From contig JAVBLJ010000013.1 of the NCBI GenBank assembly GCA_031553615.1, positions 1-64,000 on the forward strand: a stretch of DNA of 64,000 bases, read 5' to 3'. The stretch is from WQXF01 sp031553615 (GTDB lineage: Bacteria > Bacillota > Clostridia > Christensenellales > Aristaeellaceae). The translations under genes and the position numbers were made by a program. The notes below the pieces were generated by a model. The model did not search any database. It worked only from the letters and a program-made list of their open reading frames with translations, and was not told the DNA's origin. This document shows, piece by piece, positions 27,181 through 35,706 of this stretch (within the stretch, counting starts at the first letter, position 1; the number at the start of each line of letters is the position of its first letter).

Positions 27181-28193
27181 TGAACCATACCGCATTTTTT
27201 CAATCGCTCAAGGGGGAGCTGCCCGGCGGAGCGTATCTTTTTATAGGCGAGGAGGAGCACGTGAAGCGCAGCGCTTTGGCGCGGCTGCGGGAAAAGGTGC
27301 TGCCCGAGGGCCTGGAGGCGCTGTGCGAAACCGTGCTGGACAACCCCTCGGCCGACGATATCGTTGCCGCTTGCGAGACCATGCCCATGATGGCCGAGCG
27401 GCGGCTCGTGCTGGTGCGCGATAGCGCGTTGCTGGTCTCGGGCCGCGCCCGTGATGAGGCCGCCGAATGCGAGCGCTTGACCGCCTATCTGCCGAAGCTG
27501 CCTGATTTCACGCTGCTGCTTTTCTATTGCCATGGCGGCATCGATGGGCGCAAGAAGCTCAGCACCGCGCTGAACAAGACTGCCACGGTGGTCAAGTTTG
27601 ATCCACTGAGCGACGAGGAGCTGACCCGCTGGATTCGCTCCACACTTAAGGCGGAGGGCGGCAAGACCATCGGTCCCCAGCAGGCGCAGCACCTGGCCTT
27701 TACCGCCGGGCGCGAGCTGGCGCTGCTGACCGGGGAGATACAGAAGCTGGCGCACTACTTGGGCGATCGAGAGGCCGTGGAGAGCGCCGACATTGATGCG
27801 GTGGTGACCCGTTCGCTGGAATGCACCATATTTCAGCTGGTGGATGCGCTGGTCGAGGGCCGGGAGGCCCAGGCATTCCTGTTGCTTTCTACCATGCTGG
27901 AGGCAGGGGAGAGCCGTCTGGGCATTCTGGCCATGACGCTGCGCCAGTACCGTACGCTGCTCACCCTCAAGTGGATGCAGGCCGAGGGCATCGATCGCTC
28001 CACGCAGCAGCGCAGGCTAGGCGTGCCGCCCTTCGCGTTTGATCGCGCCCAAAAACAAGCACAGGGCTACACGCTTGCGCAACTGAAGGCGGCGGTAGCT
28101 CTGTGCGTGGATACCGATTTTGCCGTCAAGGGCGGCCGTATGCGCGAGGATGCGGCGCTGGAGCGGGCGATGCTGATGCTGGGGAAGCGGTAG
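27177..28193 (+). CDS. holA: DNA polymerase III subunit delta
   Basis: 338 residues, the normal length for HolA. The N-terminal AAA+-like domain begins GAYLFIGEEEHVKR, with LLFYCHGGIDGRKKL in the middle. The C-terminal collar domain contains ECTIFQLVDALVEGR and ALAMTLRQYR-like segments. The protein is the wrench that opens the sliding clamp in the clamp loader. It overlaps comEC by four bases and is convergent with a hybrid kinase gene only 16 bp away. Confidence 0.94.
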   Translation: MMNHTAFFQSLKGELPGGAYLFIGEEEHVKRSALARLREKVLPEGLEALCETVLDNPSADDIVAACETMPMMAERRLVLVRDSALLVSGRARDEAAECERLTAYLPKLPDFTLLLFYCHGGIDGRKKLSTALNKTATVVKFDPLSDEELTRWIRSTLKAEGGKTIGPQQAQHLAFTAGRELALLTGEIQKLAHYLGDREAVESADIDAVVTRSLECTIFQLVDALVEGREAQAFLLLSTMLEAGESRLGILAMTLRQYRTLLTLKWMQAEGIDRSTQQRRLGVPPFAFDRAQKQAQGYTLAQLKAAVALCVDTDFAVKGGRMREDAALERAMLMLGKR

Positions 28194-28205
28194 TACGCCT
28201 TCCCC
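28181..28205. terminator. Hairpin spanning the convergent holA / kinase 3' ends
   Basis: GGGGAAG (28181-28187) pairs with CTTCCCC (28199-28205) around an 11-base loop. It overlaps the holA stop codon. There is no T tract, so it may be a shared processing or weak bidirectional stop signal. Confidence 0.35.
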
Positions 28206-28209
28206 ACGC

Positions 28210-30555
28210 TTACGCTTCCGCCACAAGCAGACTGGAAAGCAGCTGGCAGGTGGCGGCGTAATGCTTTTCTGCATCGTTGAAATACATGATGGCGAACTGG
28301 TACTCGTCGCGTTTGAGGCAGGCGAGCACATTTTCCAGGTAGGGCACAAGGCTGGCCAACGAAAGTTCAGCGCATACCTGCGCCAGATTCGCGACGAGCT
28401 CTTGGGCCTTCGCATATTCCCGGGCTGCCAATGTGCTGCGGATTTGCTTGTAGGGATTGGCATGCAAGAACGCCTGGCAGCGGTCGGCCAGCGCGGGCGC
28501 GTCGCCCTGATGCCGCGCGAGCGCACGGGGCAGGTCAAATACGCGGTGATCGATGTCAAGCTGCGCAATATCGGCGCGGAACGCGGCGCTCGGCGTGGCA
28601 TCGATGGCTGCCGAGGCTTGAGGAATAGGGCGGAGTAGTCGGTTGATCACCGCGATCAGCTTGTCCACGTCGATGGGCTTGCCCACGTGGTCGTCCATGC
28701 CCTCGCGCAGGCTGCGATCCACGTCCTCTTTGAACACGTTGGCGCTCATGGCAATGATCGGCACCGAGCAGTAGGGGGCGGCGGCCTCGCGGAGCTTGCG
28801 GGTCGCTTCATAGCCATCCATCACCGGCATTTGGATGTCCATTAGAATGACGTCGTAGGAGTTGGCGGTCGCCAGTGCCACGGCCTCCTGGCCATCGCCG
28901 GCTTCGTCGAATTGCAGGCCGGTGGAGCCCAACAGCTCTATGGCGATCATGCGGTTGAGCTCCACATCGTCCACCAGCAGCGCTCGCTTGCCCGCGAAGA
29001 TGCCCGCAGTCTCGTCGGGCATGAGTTCAATGTCCTCGGCGGCCTGTGCTTTGGCGAACGGAAGCTTTACATCGAAGGAGAAAACCGAACCGGCGTTGAC
29101 GGTGGTTTCCACTTCGATATCCGAGCCCATCATGTTGATGAGCCGCTTGCTGATCACCAGCCCCAGCCCGGTGCCGCCATATTTGCGCGTGATGGAGCCG
29201 TCGGCCTGCACGAACGGGTTGAACAGGCGGGCCAGTTGCTCCTCGGTGATGCCTATGCCCTGATCGGCTACCGCGAAGCGCAGCGTAGCTGCAAGGGGGG
29301 TGCGCGCGAGGGTTTGCACCCGAACGTCGATGCGCTTGCCGGCGGGCGTGAATTTGACCGCATTGGAAAGGAAATTGAGCAGCACCTGCGAGAGCCGCAG
29401 CGGATCGCCCAATAGATGCGGGGGAATGTCCGAATCCACATCCATGGCCAGCGTGATTTGCTTTTCCGAGGCCTTGGGCTCAATGAGCAGCGCGATTTTT
29501 TTCATCATGGACGCCACCGAGAAGGGTTCGAGGCAAAGCTCCAGCTTTCCCTCCTCGATTTTGGAGATATCGAGCACGTCGTTGATCAGGCTGAGCAGGT
29601 GGTTGCTGGAGAGGCGAATGGTTTCCATGCACTCGCGCAGCTTCTCCAGGCTCGTCGCTTTATCGGAGATCTGCGTCATGCCGATGATGGCGTTGAGCGG
29701 CGTGCGCATCTCGTGGCTCATGCGCGAAAGGAACTCGCTTTTGGATTGGTTGGCGGCCTCGGCGGCGTATTTGGCCTCCTGCAGGCTTTTTTCCAGCACC
29801 TTTTGAATGCTGATATCCACAAAGGTATCGACCAGGTACTCCTTTTCATCCAGGGTGATCCAGGTACCGGTTTTGATGATGGGGATTTGGGTACCGTCCT
29901 TGCGTGTCAAATAGCGCTCGGCTACCAATACACGGCTGTCCTGTTCGTTCGCGTGGGGGCAGATATCGGGGCTGCGGTGGCACAGCACATCGTAGCACTT
30001 GTTGTGCAGAATTTCTTCAGCCTCCATTTGCAGCAGGCTGCAGGTGAATTGGTTGACCATCTCGATGGTGTGGTCTTCCATGTTGATGAGCACTACGCCG
30101 ATGCCTGCCGAATCCAGCACCTTTTGAAAAAGCTCGCTGCTTTTCTGCAAGCGCTGGTTGGCCTTGGTCAGTTCGTTGACGTCGCGGAGCACCGCCACCG
30201 TGCCATACTCCTCGCCCTGATCGCCGTAAAGCGGAAAAACGGTCATCTCCACCACGATGGTGTGACCATCCTTGTGCCGAACGGCGCTGATGCCCGTCCA
30301 GGAACCATTCTTGAATACCGAAGGCTGGATCACCGAGGCGGCGAACGCGTCGAACCCTTCGGCGTGCAGCTTGGCGGTGGTATCGATCAGGTGCATTTCA
30401 CTGGAGGAATAGCCGATCAGCCGCAACGCGGCGGGGTTGTAGTATATGATTTTTCGATCGGTGTTTGCGATGGAGATCGAATCGGTGAAGCTGTCGATCA
30501 TGGAGGCCTTGATGCGGTTCATGTACGCTTCGCTAACAGGGGAGGGGTGATTCAT
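28210..30555 (-). CDS. Hybrid sensor histidine kinase with two PAS domains, receiver and degenerate Hpt
   Basis: 781 residues with no membrane segment, so cytoplasmic. PAS1 is at about 15-125 and PAS2 at about 140-250; PAS2 carries Cys187, Cys192 and Cys199, a pattern seen in PAS domains that may bind metal or sense redox. HisKA has His281 (SHEMRTPLN), followed by the ATPase (GTGLGLVISKR). The receiver at about 524-645 has Asp573 (ILMDIQMPVMDG). The last ~120 residues resemble an Hpt domain, but the phosphoacceptor His appears replaced (VANLAQVC where AHTLKG is expected). The output partner is unknown. The ATG follows AAGGAGC. Confidence 0.92.
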   Translation of the reverse strand: MNHPSPVSEAYMNRIKASMIDSFTDSISIANTDRKIIYYNPAALRLIGYSSSEMHLIDTTAKLHAEGFDAFAASVIQPSVFKNGSWTGISAVRHKDGHTIVVEMTVFPLYGDQGEEYGTVAVLRDVNELTKANQRLQKSSELFQKVLDSAGIGVVLINMEDHTIEMVNQFTCSLLQMEAEEILHNKCYDVLCHRSPDICPHANEQDSRVLVAERYLTRKDGTQIPIIKTGTWITLDEKEYLVDTFVDISIQKVLEKSLQEAKYAAEAANQSKSEFLSRMSHEMRTPLNAIIGMTQISDKATSLEKLRECMETIRLSSNHLLSLINDVLDISKIEEGKLELCLEPFSVASMMKKIALLIEPKASEKQITLAMDVDSDIPPHLLGDPLRLSQVLLNFLSNAVKFTPAGKRIDVRVQTLARTPLAATLRFAVADQGIGITEEQLARLFNPFVQADGSITRKYGGTGLGLVISKRLINMMGSDIEVETTVNAGSVFSFDVKLPFAKAQAAEDIELMPDETAGIFAGKRALLVDDVELNRMIAIELLGSTGLQFDEAGDGQEAVALATANSYDVILMDIQMPVMDGYEATRKLREAAAPYCSVPIIAMSANVFKEDVDRSLREGMDDHVGKPIDVDKLIAVINRLLRPIPQASAAIDATPSAAFRADIAQLDIDHRVFDLPRALARHQGDAPALADRCQAFLHANPYKQIRSTLAAREYAKAQELVANLAQVCAELSLASLVPYLENVLACLKRDEYQFAIMYFNDAEKHYAATCQLLSSLLVAEA

Positions 30556-30606
30556 ATGAACGCTCCTTGCACATGCTTTTCGATCGATATGGAGTCTTCT
30601 GGCTCT

Positions 30607-30636
30607 ATTTTATCATGCTGCGCATAAATGTGTTAA
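30607..30636 (-). promoter_or_regulatory. Probable promoter of the hybrid kinase gene
   Basis: Minus-strand TTAACA (30631-30636), 18 bases, TAAAAT (30607-30612), about 50 bp before the start codon. An overlapping alternative (TTGATT with CATGAT, 17 bases apart) is also possible. Confidence 0.5.
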
Positions 30637-30716
30637 TCAAATAATGAGTTTTGAAGATTAAATCGCAGCGAAGGAATCGAAATGGCGTTGCAAAAAATCG
30701 CGGCGGGAAGCCAAAA

Positions 30717-30744
30717 GGCTCTCCGTCGTCGCCGACGGAGAGCC
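30717..30744 (-). terminator. Rho-independent terminator of the sugar ABC transporter operon
   Basis: A perfect 12-bp stem (GGCTCTCCGTCG with CGACGGAGAGCC) and a four-base loop, followed on the minus strand by TTTT. It lies 38 bp after the permease stop codon. A 12-bp direct repeat (CTGTGCGTTGCG twice) separates the two. Confidence 0.85.
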
Positions 30745-30781
30745 ACAGTTTTCTGCTGTGCGTTGCGTACTGTGCGTTGCG

Positions 30782-31804
30782 CTAGTCGCCGGCCTTTTTC
30801 AGCTTACTGCGCAGCAGCGGTATCACGATCTGCACCAGCACGGCCACGATGAGGATGGAGCCCTTGATGGTATCGTTGATGAGCGCATCGAACCCCAGCG
30901 AGGCGATGATCTTATCGATGATGGTGTAGGACATAGCGCCAAACATGATGCCCAGCAGCTTGCCTTTGCCGCCGCTCATGCTGATACCGCCGATGACCAC
31001 CGCCGCGATGGCGTACATCTCGGTGCTCTTGCCCAGGGTGGCCGGATCGACCGAGCCGTTCATCGCCAGCCATAGGAAGGTGGCCAGGCCGCAAAGGATG
31101 CCGGTGATCACGTACACCATTACCCGCGTCCAGCCCACGTTGATGCCGGCCAGTCGAGCGGCTTTCTCGTTGCTGCCGATGGCGTAGACCGTCTTGCCGA
31201 ACTTGGTGGAGGTGCTCATGAATACCATCAGCACCATCACGGCCACGAACACCAGCCCCACCGCAGGCAGCAGATCGAACACCTTGAGCTGGCCGAAACC
31301 ATAGAAATTCTGGTAGGTGCTCAGCGTGGCATCCATTTTGTAAATCGATTGCCGCACCACCGTGCGCAGGTAAAAGAGCGCGATGGAGCGGTAGATCATC
31401 ATGGTCGCCAGGGTGACGATGAAGGCGGGCATCTTGACCTGCCCCACCAGGATTCCATTAAAAAAGCCTAACAGGCAGCCTAGCGCAAGCGCAAACAGCA
31501 GCGTGAGCAGGGGGCTGTTGGTGGCATTAAACACCACCGCCGAGAGGCCGCCGATCAGCGCCATGGTGGAGCCCACCGAGAGATCGATGCCCCCGGTGAT
31601 GATCACCAGGCCCATGCCGAAGGCGATGATGCCCACGATGGTGGAATGCCGCAGTATGTTCATCACGCCGTTCAGGGTGGTGGCGCTGCCGTTAATGACG
31701 ATGTATGCCGCGAAAATGCACAGGAAAATAAGGATGAAGCTATAACTGCCCAGCACCTTGGTGAAGGACTTTTTGCTGGGGGAGACCGGCTGGGTACTAA
31801 GCAT
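30782..31804 (-). CDS. Sugar ABC transporter permease (RbsC/BPD type)
   Basis: 340 residues with about nine to ten membrane helices. The family motif GGIDLSVGSTMAL lies in the second to third helix region and AIGSNEKAARLAGINV in the cytoplasmic coupling loop, as in RbsC. It is the membrane channel of the CUT2-type importer formed with the adjacent ATPase and binding protein. The ATG at 31804 is chosen because GGAGGTGCG lies before it; it overlaps the ATPase gene by eight bases. Confidence 0.94.
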   Translation of the reverse strand: MLSTQPVSPSKKSFTKVLGSYSFILIFLCIFAAYIVINGSATTLNGVMNILRHSTIVGIIAFGMGLVIITGGIDLSVGSTMALIGGLSAVVFNATNSPLLTLLFALALGCLLGFFNGILVGQVKMPAFIVTLATMMIYRSIALFYLRTVVRQSIYKMDATLSTYQNFYGFGQLKVFDLLPAVGLVFVAVMVLMVFMSTSTKFGKTVYAIGSNEKAARLAGINVGWTRVMVYVITGILCGLATFLWLAMNGSVDPATLGKSTEMYAIAAVVIGGISMSGGKGKLLGIMFGAMSYTIIDKIIASLGFDALINDTIKGSILIVAVLVQIVIPLLRSKLKKAGD

Positions 31805-33305
31805 GTGCGCGCACCTCCGATGCATGAATTGCGTTGGTTGCGTAGAGCATGACCCGCTCCTCGGTGATCTGCCCGCGCTCCAGCTCGGCCTGGATGCGGC
31901 CGTGATAGAAAACGATGCAGCGGTCAGCCACTTTCTGCGCTTCGGGAATCTCCAGGGTGTTGATGAGTATCGTCTTGCCCTGGGCGGCCAATTCCAGAAT
32001 CAGCTTGTAGATTTCGGCCTTTGCGCCCACGTCGATGCCCTGGGTGGGGTTATCCATCAGCAGGATATTCGCTTGGGTGTTCAGCCAGCGCGCGAGGATC
32101 ACCTTTTGCTGATTGCCGCCCGAGAGCGAAGTGATCATATCGCCGGAATCGTTGGCCTTGATGTTGAGCGTCTCCTTCATGTGCCGGTAGCGCTGATCCT
32201 CCTGCGCGCGGCGGATGAACTGACGGCCGAAGGAGAGCGTGTGCTCGGAGATGCACATGTTGTCTAGCAGCGTAAAATCCGGGATGACCGAATTTTCCTT
32301 GCGGTTGGCCGCGATCATGGCGATGCGGTTGCGCATGGCGCTGTGGATGTTGCTTTTTTCCACGGGCTTGCTGTCCACCAGCAGGCTTCCCGCCGTGATG
32401 GGCAGCGCGCCAAACAGCGCCTGCATCAGCTCACTGATGCCCGCGCCCTTGAGCCCGGTGAAGCCCACGACCTCACCCTGGCGTATGGTCAAATCGATGT
32501 TTTCGAACCCCGGACCGCACAGGTCGCGCAGCTCCAGCGCCGGTTCGCCCAGCGCGCGCGCCTGGTAGTAGCCCTGATCGTAGTATTCGGTGCCCACCAT
32601 CATGCGCGTTACTTCTAGCGGCGTGGTGACGGCGATTTCGCCGGTCTGCACCAGCTTTCCGTTGCGCAGCACGGTGTAGCGATCGCTGATTTCGAATATC
32701 TCGTTCATCTTGTGCGAAATGAAGATGAAGGAGTGACCCGCCGCCTTCAACCTGCGGATAATGGAAAATAGGTGCTCGATCTCGTTGCTGCTCAGCGCGG
32801 TGGTCGGTTCATCGAGTATGAACAGCCTGGCGTTGGCAAACAACGCCTTGGCGATCTCCAGCAGCTGCTTTTGGCTGGTTTCCAGCTCGGATACCGGCAG
32901 CGTCGGATCGATGTTTACGTTCAGGCTTTCGAACAGCTCGCGCGTTTTTTGGATCATAGCCTTCTTGCTGAGCACGCCCAGCGCGCCAGTGATTTCCTTG
33001 CGCAAAAATATGTTTTCATAAACGGTTAGATCGTTGAACAGGTTGAGCTCCTGGTGCACGAAGGCAATGCCCGCGCTTTCGGAGGCCTGCACGGTGTTGT
33101 GGGTGAGCGCTTGCCCATCGAAGGTGATGGTGCCGCCGTCGCGCGTATATACGCCCGCCAGCAGGTTCATGAGCGTGGATTTGCCCGCGCCGTTTTCACC
33201 CAGCAGCGCATGGACTTCCCCCGGCTCCACGCTGAAATCCACGTGATCGAGGACCGTTACGCCAAAGAAGGCCTTGGAGATATCCGCCATCCGCAGCATG
33301 GCCAT
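31797..33305 (-). CDS. Sugar ABC transporter, duplicated ATP-binding protein (RbsA type)
   Basis: 502 residues with two fused ABC domains, as in RbsA/MglA. Domain 1 has Walker A GENGAGKST (36-44) and Walker B LFILDEPTTALS; its signature is the variant ETSQKQLLEIAKAL. Domain 2 has the expected degenerate Walker A (GLKGAGISEL) and a clear LSGGNQQKVILARWL. Its Walker B reads LLMDNPTQGID, with Asn where the catalytic Glu is normal. It energises import by the CUT2 system. The start follows AAGGAGGG. Confidence 0.94.
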   Translation of the reverse strand: MAMLRMADISKAFFGVTVLDHVDFSVEPGEVHALLGENGAGKSTLMNLLAGVYTRDGGTITFDGQALTHNTVQASESAGIAFVHQELNLFNDLTVYENIFLRKEITGALGVLSKKAMIQKTRELFESLNVNIDPTLPVSELETSQKQLLEIAKALFANARLFILDEPTTALSSNEIEHLFSIIRRLKAAGHSFIFISHKMNEIFEISDRYTVLRNGKLVQTGEIAVTTPLEVTRMMVGTEYYDQGYYQARALGEPALELRDLCGPGFENIDLTIRQGEVVGFTGLKGAGISELMQALFGALPITAGSLLVDSKPVEKSNIHSAMRNRIAMIAANRKENSVIPDFTLLDNMCISEHTLSFGRQFIRRAQEDQRYRHMKETLNIKANDSGDMITSLSGGNQQKVILARWLNTQANILLMDNPTQGIDVGAKAEIYKLILELAAQGKTILINTLEIPEAQKVADRCIVFYHGRIQAELERGQITEERVMLYATNAIHASEVRAHA

Positions 33306-33342
33306 TGGCAACCCTCCTTGGGTGCGAATGCAAATTTTGTAT

Positions 33343-33376
33343 CGGCGGCCCACAGAATTTGCTCTGTGGGCCGCCG
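33343..33376 (-). promoter_or_regulatory. Intercistronic stem-loop between binding protein and ATPase genes
   Basis: A perfect 14-bp GC-rich stem (33343-33356 with 33363-33376) with a six-base loop and no T-run. Such hairpins after a binding-protein gene are known to protect the upstream mRNA or reduce read-through, giving more binding protein than transporter. Confidence 0.75.
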
Positions 33377-33394
33377 AAGAAAACCTGTGCGAAA

Positions 33395-34432
33395 TTACTT
33401 GGAGTACGGGTCGCCGAAGCCCTGGAACTGATCGACGTTGGTCTTGTCCACGACGGCGACGGGCACCACGTGAATCTGGGGGACATCCTTGCCATCGAGC
33501 TTGTCAACCATGTCCTGGATCGCGATCTTGATCATGCCCGGATCGTAGGTCACGGAGAACAGGTCGGCCAGCTTATCCACCTCGGCGGTGTAATCGTTCT
33601 GGTGGATGCCCTTGATGACCGAGTACATTTCGTTCAAGCCGGAGGAGGCGGCCAGGTGCACCTTGCCCGAAAGGAACGCGTCCTTCTTGGCCTGGTCGAT
33701 GTCCGAACCCTTGAGCGCGTCCAGGATGCCCAGGGCCAGCGGATCGTCGTGGGTGAAGATGTACTCGTAGGTGGCGATCTCTTCGGGGGTGTTGGCTTCC
33801 ATCCAGCCGATGAACAGCGACTTCGCGTTCTCGCGGGACCAGCCGGTGTAGTCGGTCATGGTGATGGCGGTGATCTGCTCGTCGGTCCAGCCCGCTTCCT
33901 TCAGGCCCTTGAAGAAGCCGTCGTTGCGCATCTGGGGCACGGAGGAGTTGTCGCCGGGCATGATGAGAATCTTCGCGCCGGGCTGCAGGCCCGAAGCCAC
34001 AAAGCGCTTCGCGGTCTCGTAGCCGATGCCTTCGTTGTCGCCCATGACGTTCGCGGCGGACTTGTCCTTCACGGAGTCGATCACGCGGTCAAACATCACG
34101 AACGGGATGCCGCTGTCGACGACCTTCTGCATGGTGGCTTCCAGGGTGTTGTCGTGCGGCAGGATGACGATGTATTTCGCGGACTGGTTCTCGATGACGT
34201 CCTCCACCTGGGGAATCTGGGTGGCGGCATCGTTGGCCGGGATGACCTGGGCGGTGTACTTGCCGCCGTCGTTGATGGCCTTCGCCGCTTCTTCGGCGTA
34301 GGTCAGCACAGCGCCGGTCCAACCGTGATCGGCATTGGGCACGAAGATGGCGATGTCAACCGGGGCTGCGAAGGCGGCGGTGGCGCCAAACACCATCATG
34401 CTCGCCAACAGGATTGCCAGAAACTTTTTCAT
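33395..34432 (-). CDS. Sugar ABC transporter substrate-binding protein (periplasmic-binding type 1)
   Basis: 345 residues. The signal peptide MKKFLAILLASMMVFGATAAFA is cut before AP by signal peptidase I. It is an RbsB-like fold (VDIAIFVPNADHGWTGAVLTYAEEA, VILPHDNT, FTHDDPLALGILDAL). It has no lipobox cysteine, odd for a Gram-positive binding protein, which normally needs a lipid anchor. Neighbouring dehydrogenase and isomerase genes suggest a cyclic polyol or rare sugar such as an inositol-like compound as ligand, but this is inference. Confidence 0.93.
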   Translation of the reverse strand: MKKFLAILLASMMVFGATAAFAAPVDIAIFVPNADHGWTGAVLTYAEEAAKAINDGGKYTAQVIPANDAATQIPQVEDVIENQSAKYIVILPHDNTLEATMQKVVDSGIPFVMFDRVIDSVKDKSAANVMGDNEGIGYETAKRFVASGLQPGAKILIMPGDNSSVPQMRNDGFFKGLKEAGWTDEQITAITMTDYTGWSRENAKSLFIGWMEANTPEEIATYEYIFTHDDPLALGILDALKGSDIDQAKKDAFLSGKVHLAASSGLNEMYSVIKGIHQNDYTAEVDKLADLFSVTYDPGMIKIAIQDMVDKLDGKDVPQIHVVPVAVVDKTNVDQFQGFGDPYSK

Positions 34433-34517
34433 CGTAGGTCTCCTCCATCACTATATTTTTACTGGCTTTCGCCAATAAAGCAGGGGAAGAGGGTATGCGC
34501 GGAGGTTAACCCGGTTT

Positions 34518-35672
34518 TCAGTGGGGGAGCTCGATCCAGGCGGCGTCGTGCTTGCCGCTCTCGATGACCGCGTGCACGAAGCGGACGCCGTTCAGGCCGT
34601 CGGTCACGCTGGGGAAATCGAGGTCCTTGGCGGTAAGCGCCTCGCCGTTGCGCTTCTTGATCACCGCGCCGATGTAGTTGCGGTAGATGTTCGCAAAGCC
34701 CACGTACAAGCCTTCGGGATGGCCGGAGGGCAGGCGGTTGGTGGCGGCGGCATCCTCGGCGATGTAGCCGGTGCCGCGGCTGAGCATTTCCGGCGCGCGA
34801 CCCTTGGGGGTGTAGCGCACGTAATCCGGGTAGTGCTGCTGCCATTCCACCGAGCCCAGGCTGCCGTAGATGCGCACCGCCAAGCCGTTCAGGTTGCCGC
34901 AGGCCACCTGGGAGCACCAGTACGCACCGTTGGCGCCGTTGTCGTATTCGATGATCATGTTGGCGTTCATATCCAGCGCCTTGCCGAACGCGTTGGTGGT
35001 GGCCAAAATGCGCTTGATGTGCAGGCCGGTGAGATAGTGCACCGTGTGCTCGATGTGGGTGCCGATATCGCCCACGCAGTTCGAGATGCCGGCCACCTTC
35101 GGATCGCTGCGCCAGCCGGAGAGTTTCGCCGTGCCCGGGTCGCTTTCACCCAGCTCATCGATCAGCCATTCCTGCGCGTATTCGGCGTTCACGGTCACGA
35201 TTTCACCCAGCTTGCCGCTCTGGATCATCTCGCGCATTACCTTCACCATGGTGTAGCCCGAGTAGCTATAGGTCATGCCAAACAGCAGATCCTTGGCCTT
35301 GGCCAGCGCCACGAGCTCCTCGGCTTGCCCCACTTCGAAGCAGAGCGGCTTTTCGCACACCACGTTGATGCCATTTTCCAAGAAGCACTTGGCGATGGCG
35401 TAGTGGGTGTTGTTGGGGGTGGCGATGCTCACAAAGGCGATGCCGTCGGGCCGCTTGCTTTCCTTCTCGGCCATCTCTTGGAAGGTGGCGTAGACGCGAT
35501 CGGGATCGAGCGCATACGCTTCGCCGGTGTCGATATTTTCCTGCGGAACGATGCTAAAGCAACCGGCGGCCAGCGCGGCGCGCGGATCGAACGCGATGGC
35601 CTTGCGGTGCACATCGCCGATGAAGGCATTGAGCGCACCGCCCACCATGCCGTAGTTGATTCTCTTAACCAT
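34518..35672 (-). CDS. Gfo/Idh/MocA-family oxidoreductase
   Basis: 384 residues. The N-terminal Rossmann domain has the dinucleotide loop GMVGGALNAFIGDVHR, and the family motif CEKPL lies near residue 110. The C-terminal α/β substrate domain contains GDIGTHIEHTVHYLTG, with the His expected to aid catalysis. It is an NAD(P)-dependent dehydrogenase acting on a sugar or inositol hydroxyl. It is the second gene of the operon, 34 bp after the isomerase. Confidence 0.93.
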   Translation of the reverse strand: MVKRINYGMVGGALNAFIGDVHRKAIAFDPRAALAAGCFSIVPQENIDTGEAYALDPDRVYATFQEMAEKESKRPDGIAFVSIATPNNTHYAIAKCFLENGINVVCEKPLCFEVGQAEELVALAKAKDLLFGMTYSYSGYTMVKVMREMIQSGKLGEIVTVNAEYAQEWLIDELGESDPGTAKLSGWRSDPKVAGISNCVGDIGTHIEHTVHYLTGLHIKRILATTNAFGKALDMNANMIIEYDNGANGAYWCSQVACGNLNGLAVRIYGSLGSVEWQQHYPDYVRYTPKGRAPEMLSRGTGYIAEDAAATNRLPSGHPEGLYVGFANIYRNYIGAVIKKRNGEALTAKDLDFPSVTDGLNGVRFVHAVIESGKHDAAWIELPH

Positions 35673-35706
35673 GCGCGTACCTCGCTTTCTGAACCCTGCT
35701 TCGTAA

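Noticed and set aside
33343..33376. Stem-loop considered as a Rho-independent terminator
   Set aside because: No T-run follows on either strand and it lies between genes of one transporter; an mRNA-stabilising or attenuating hairpin fits better.
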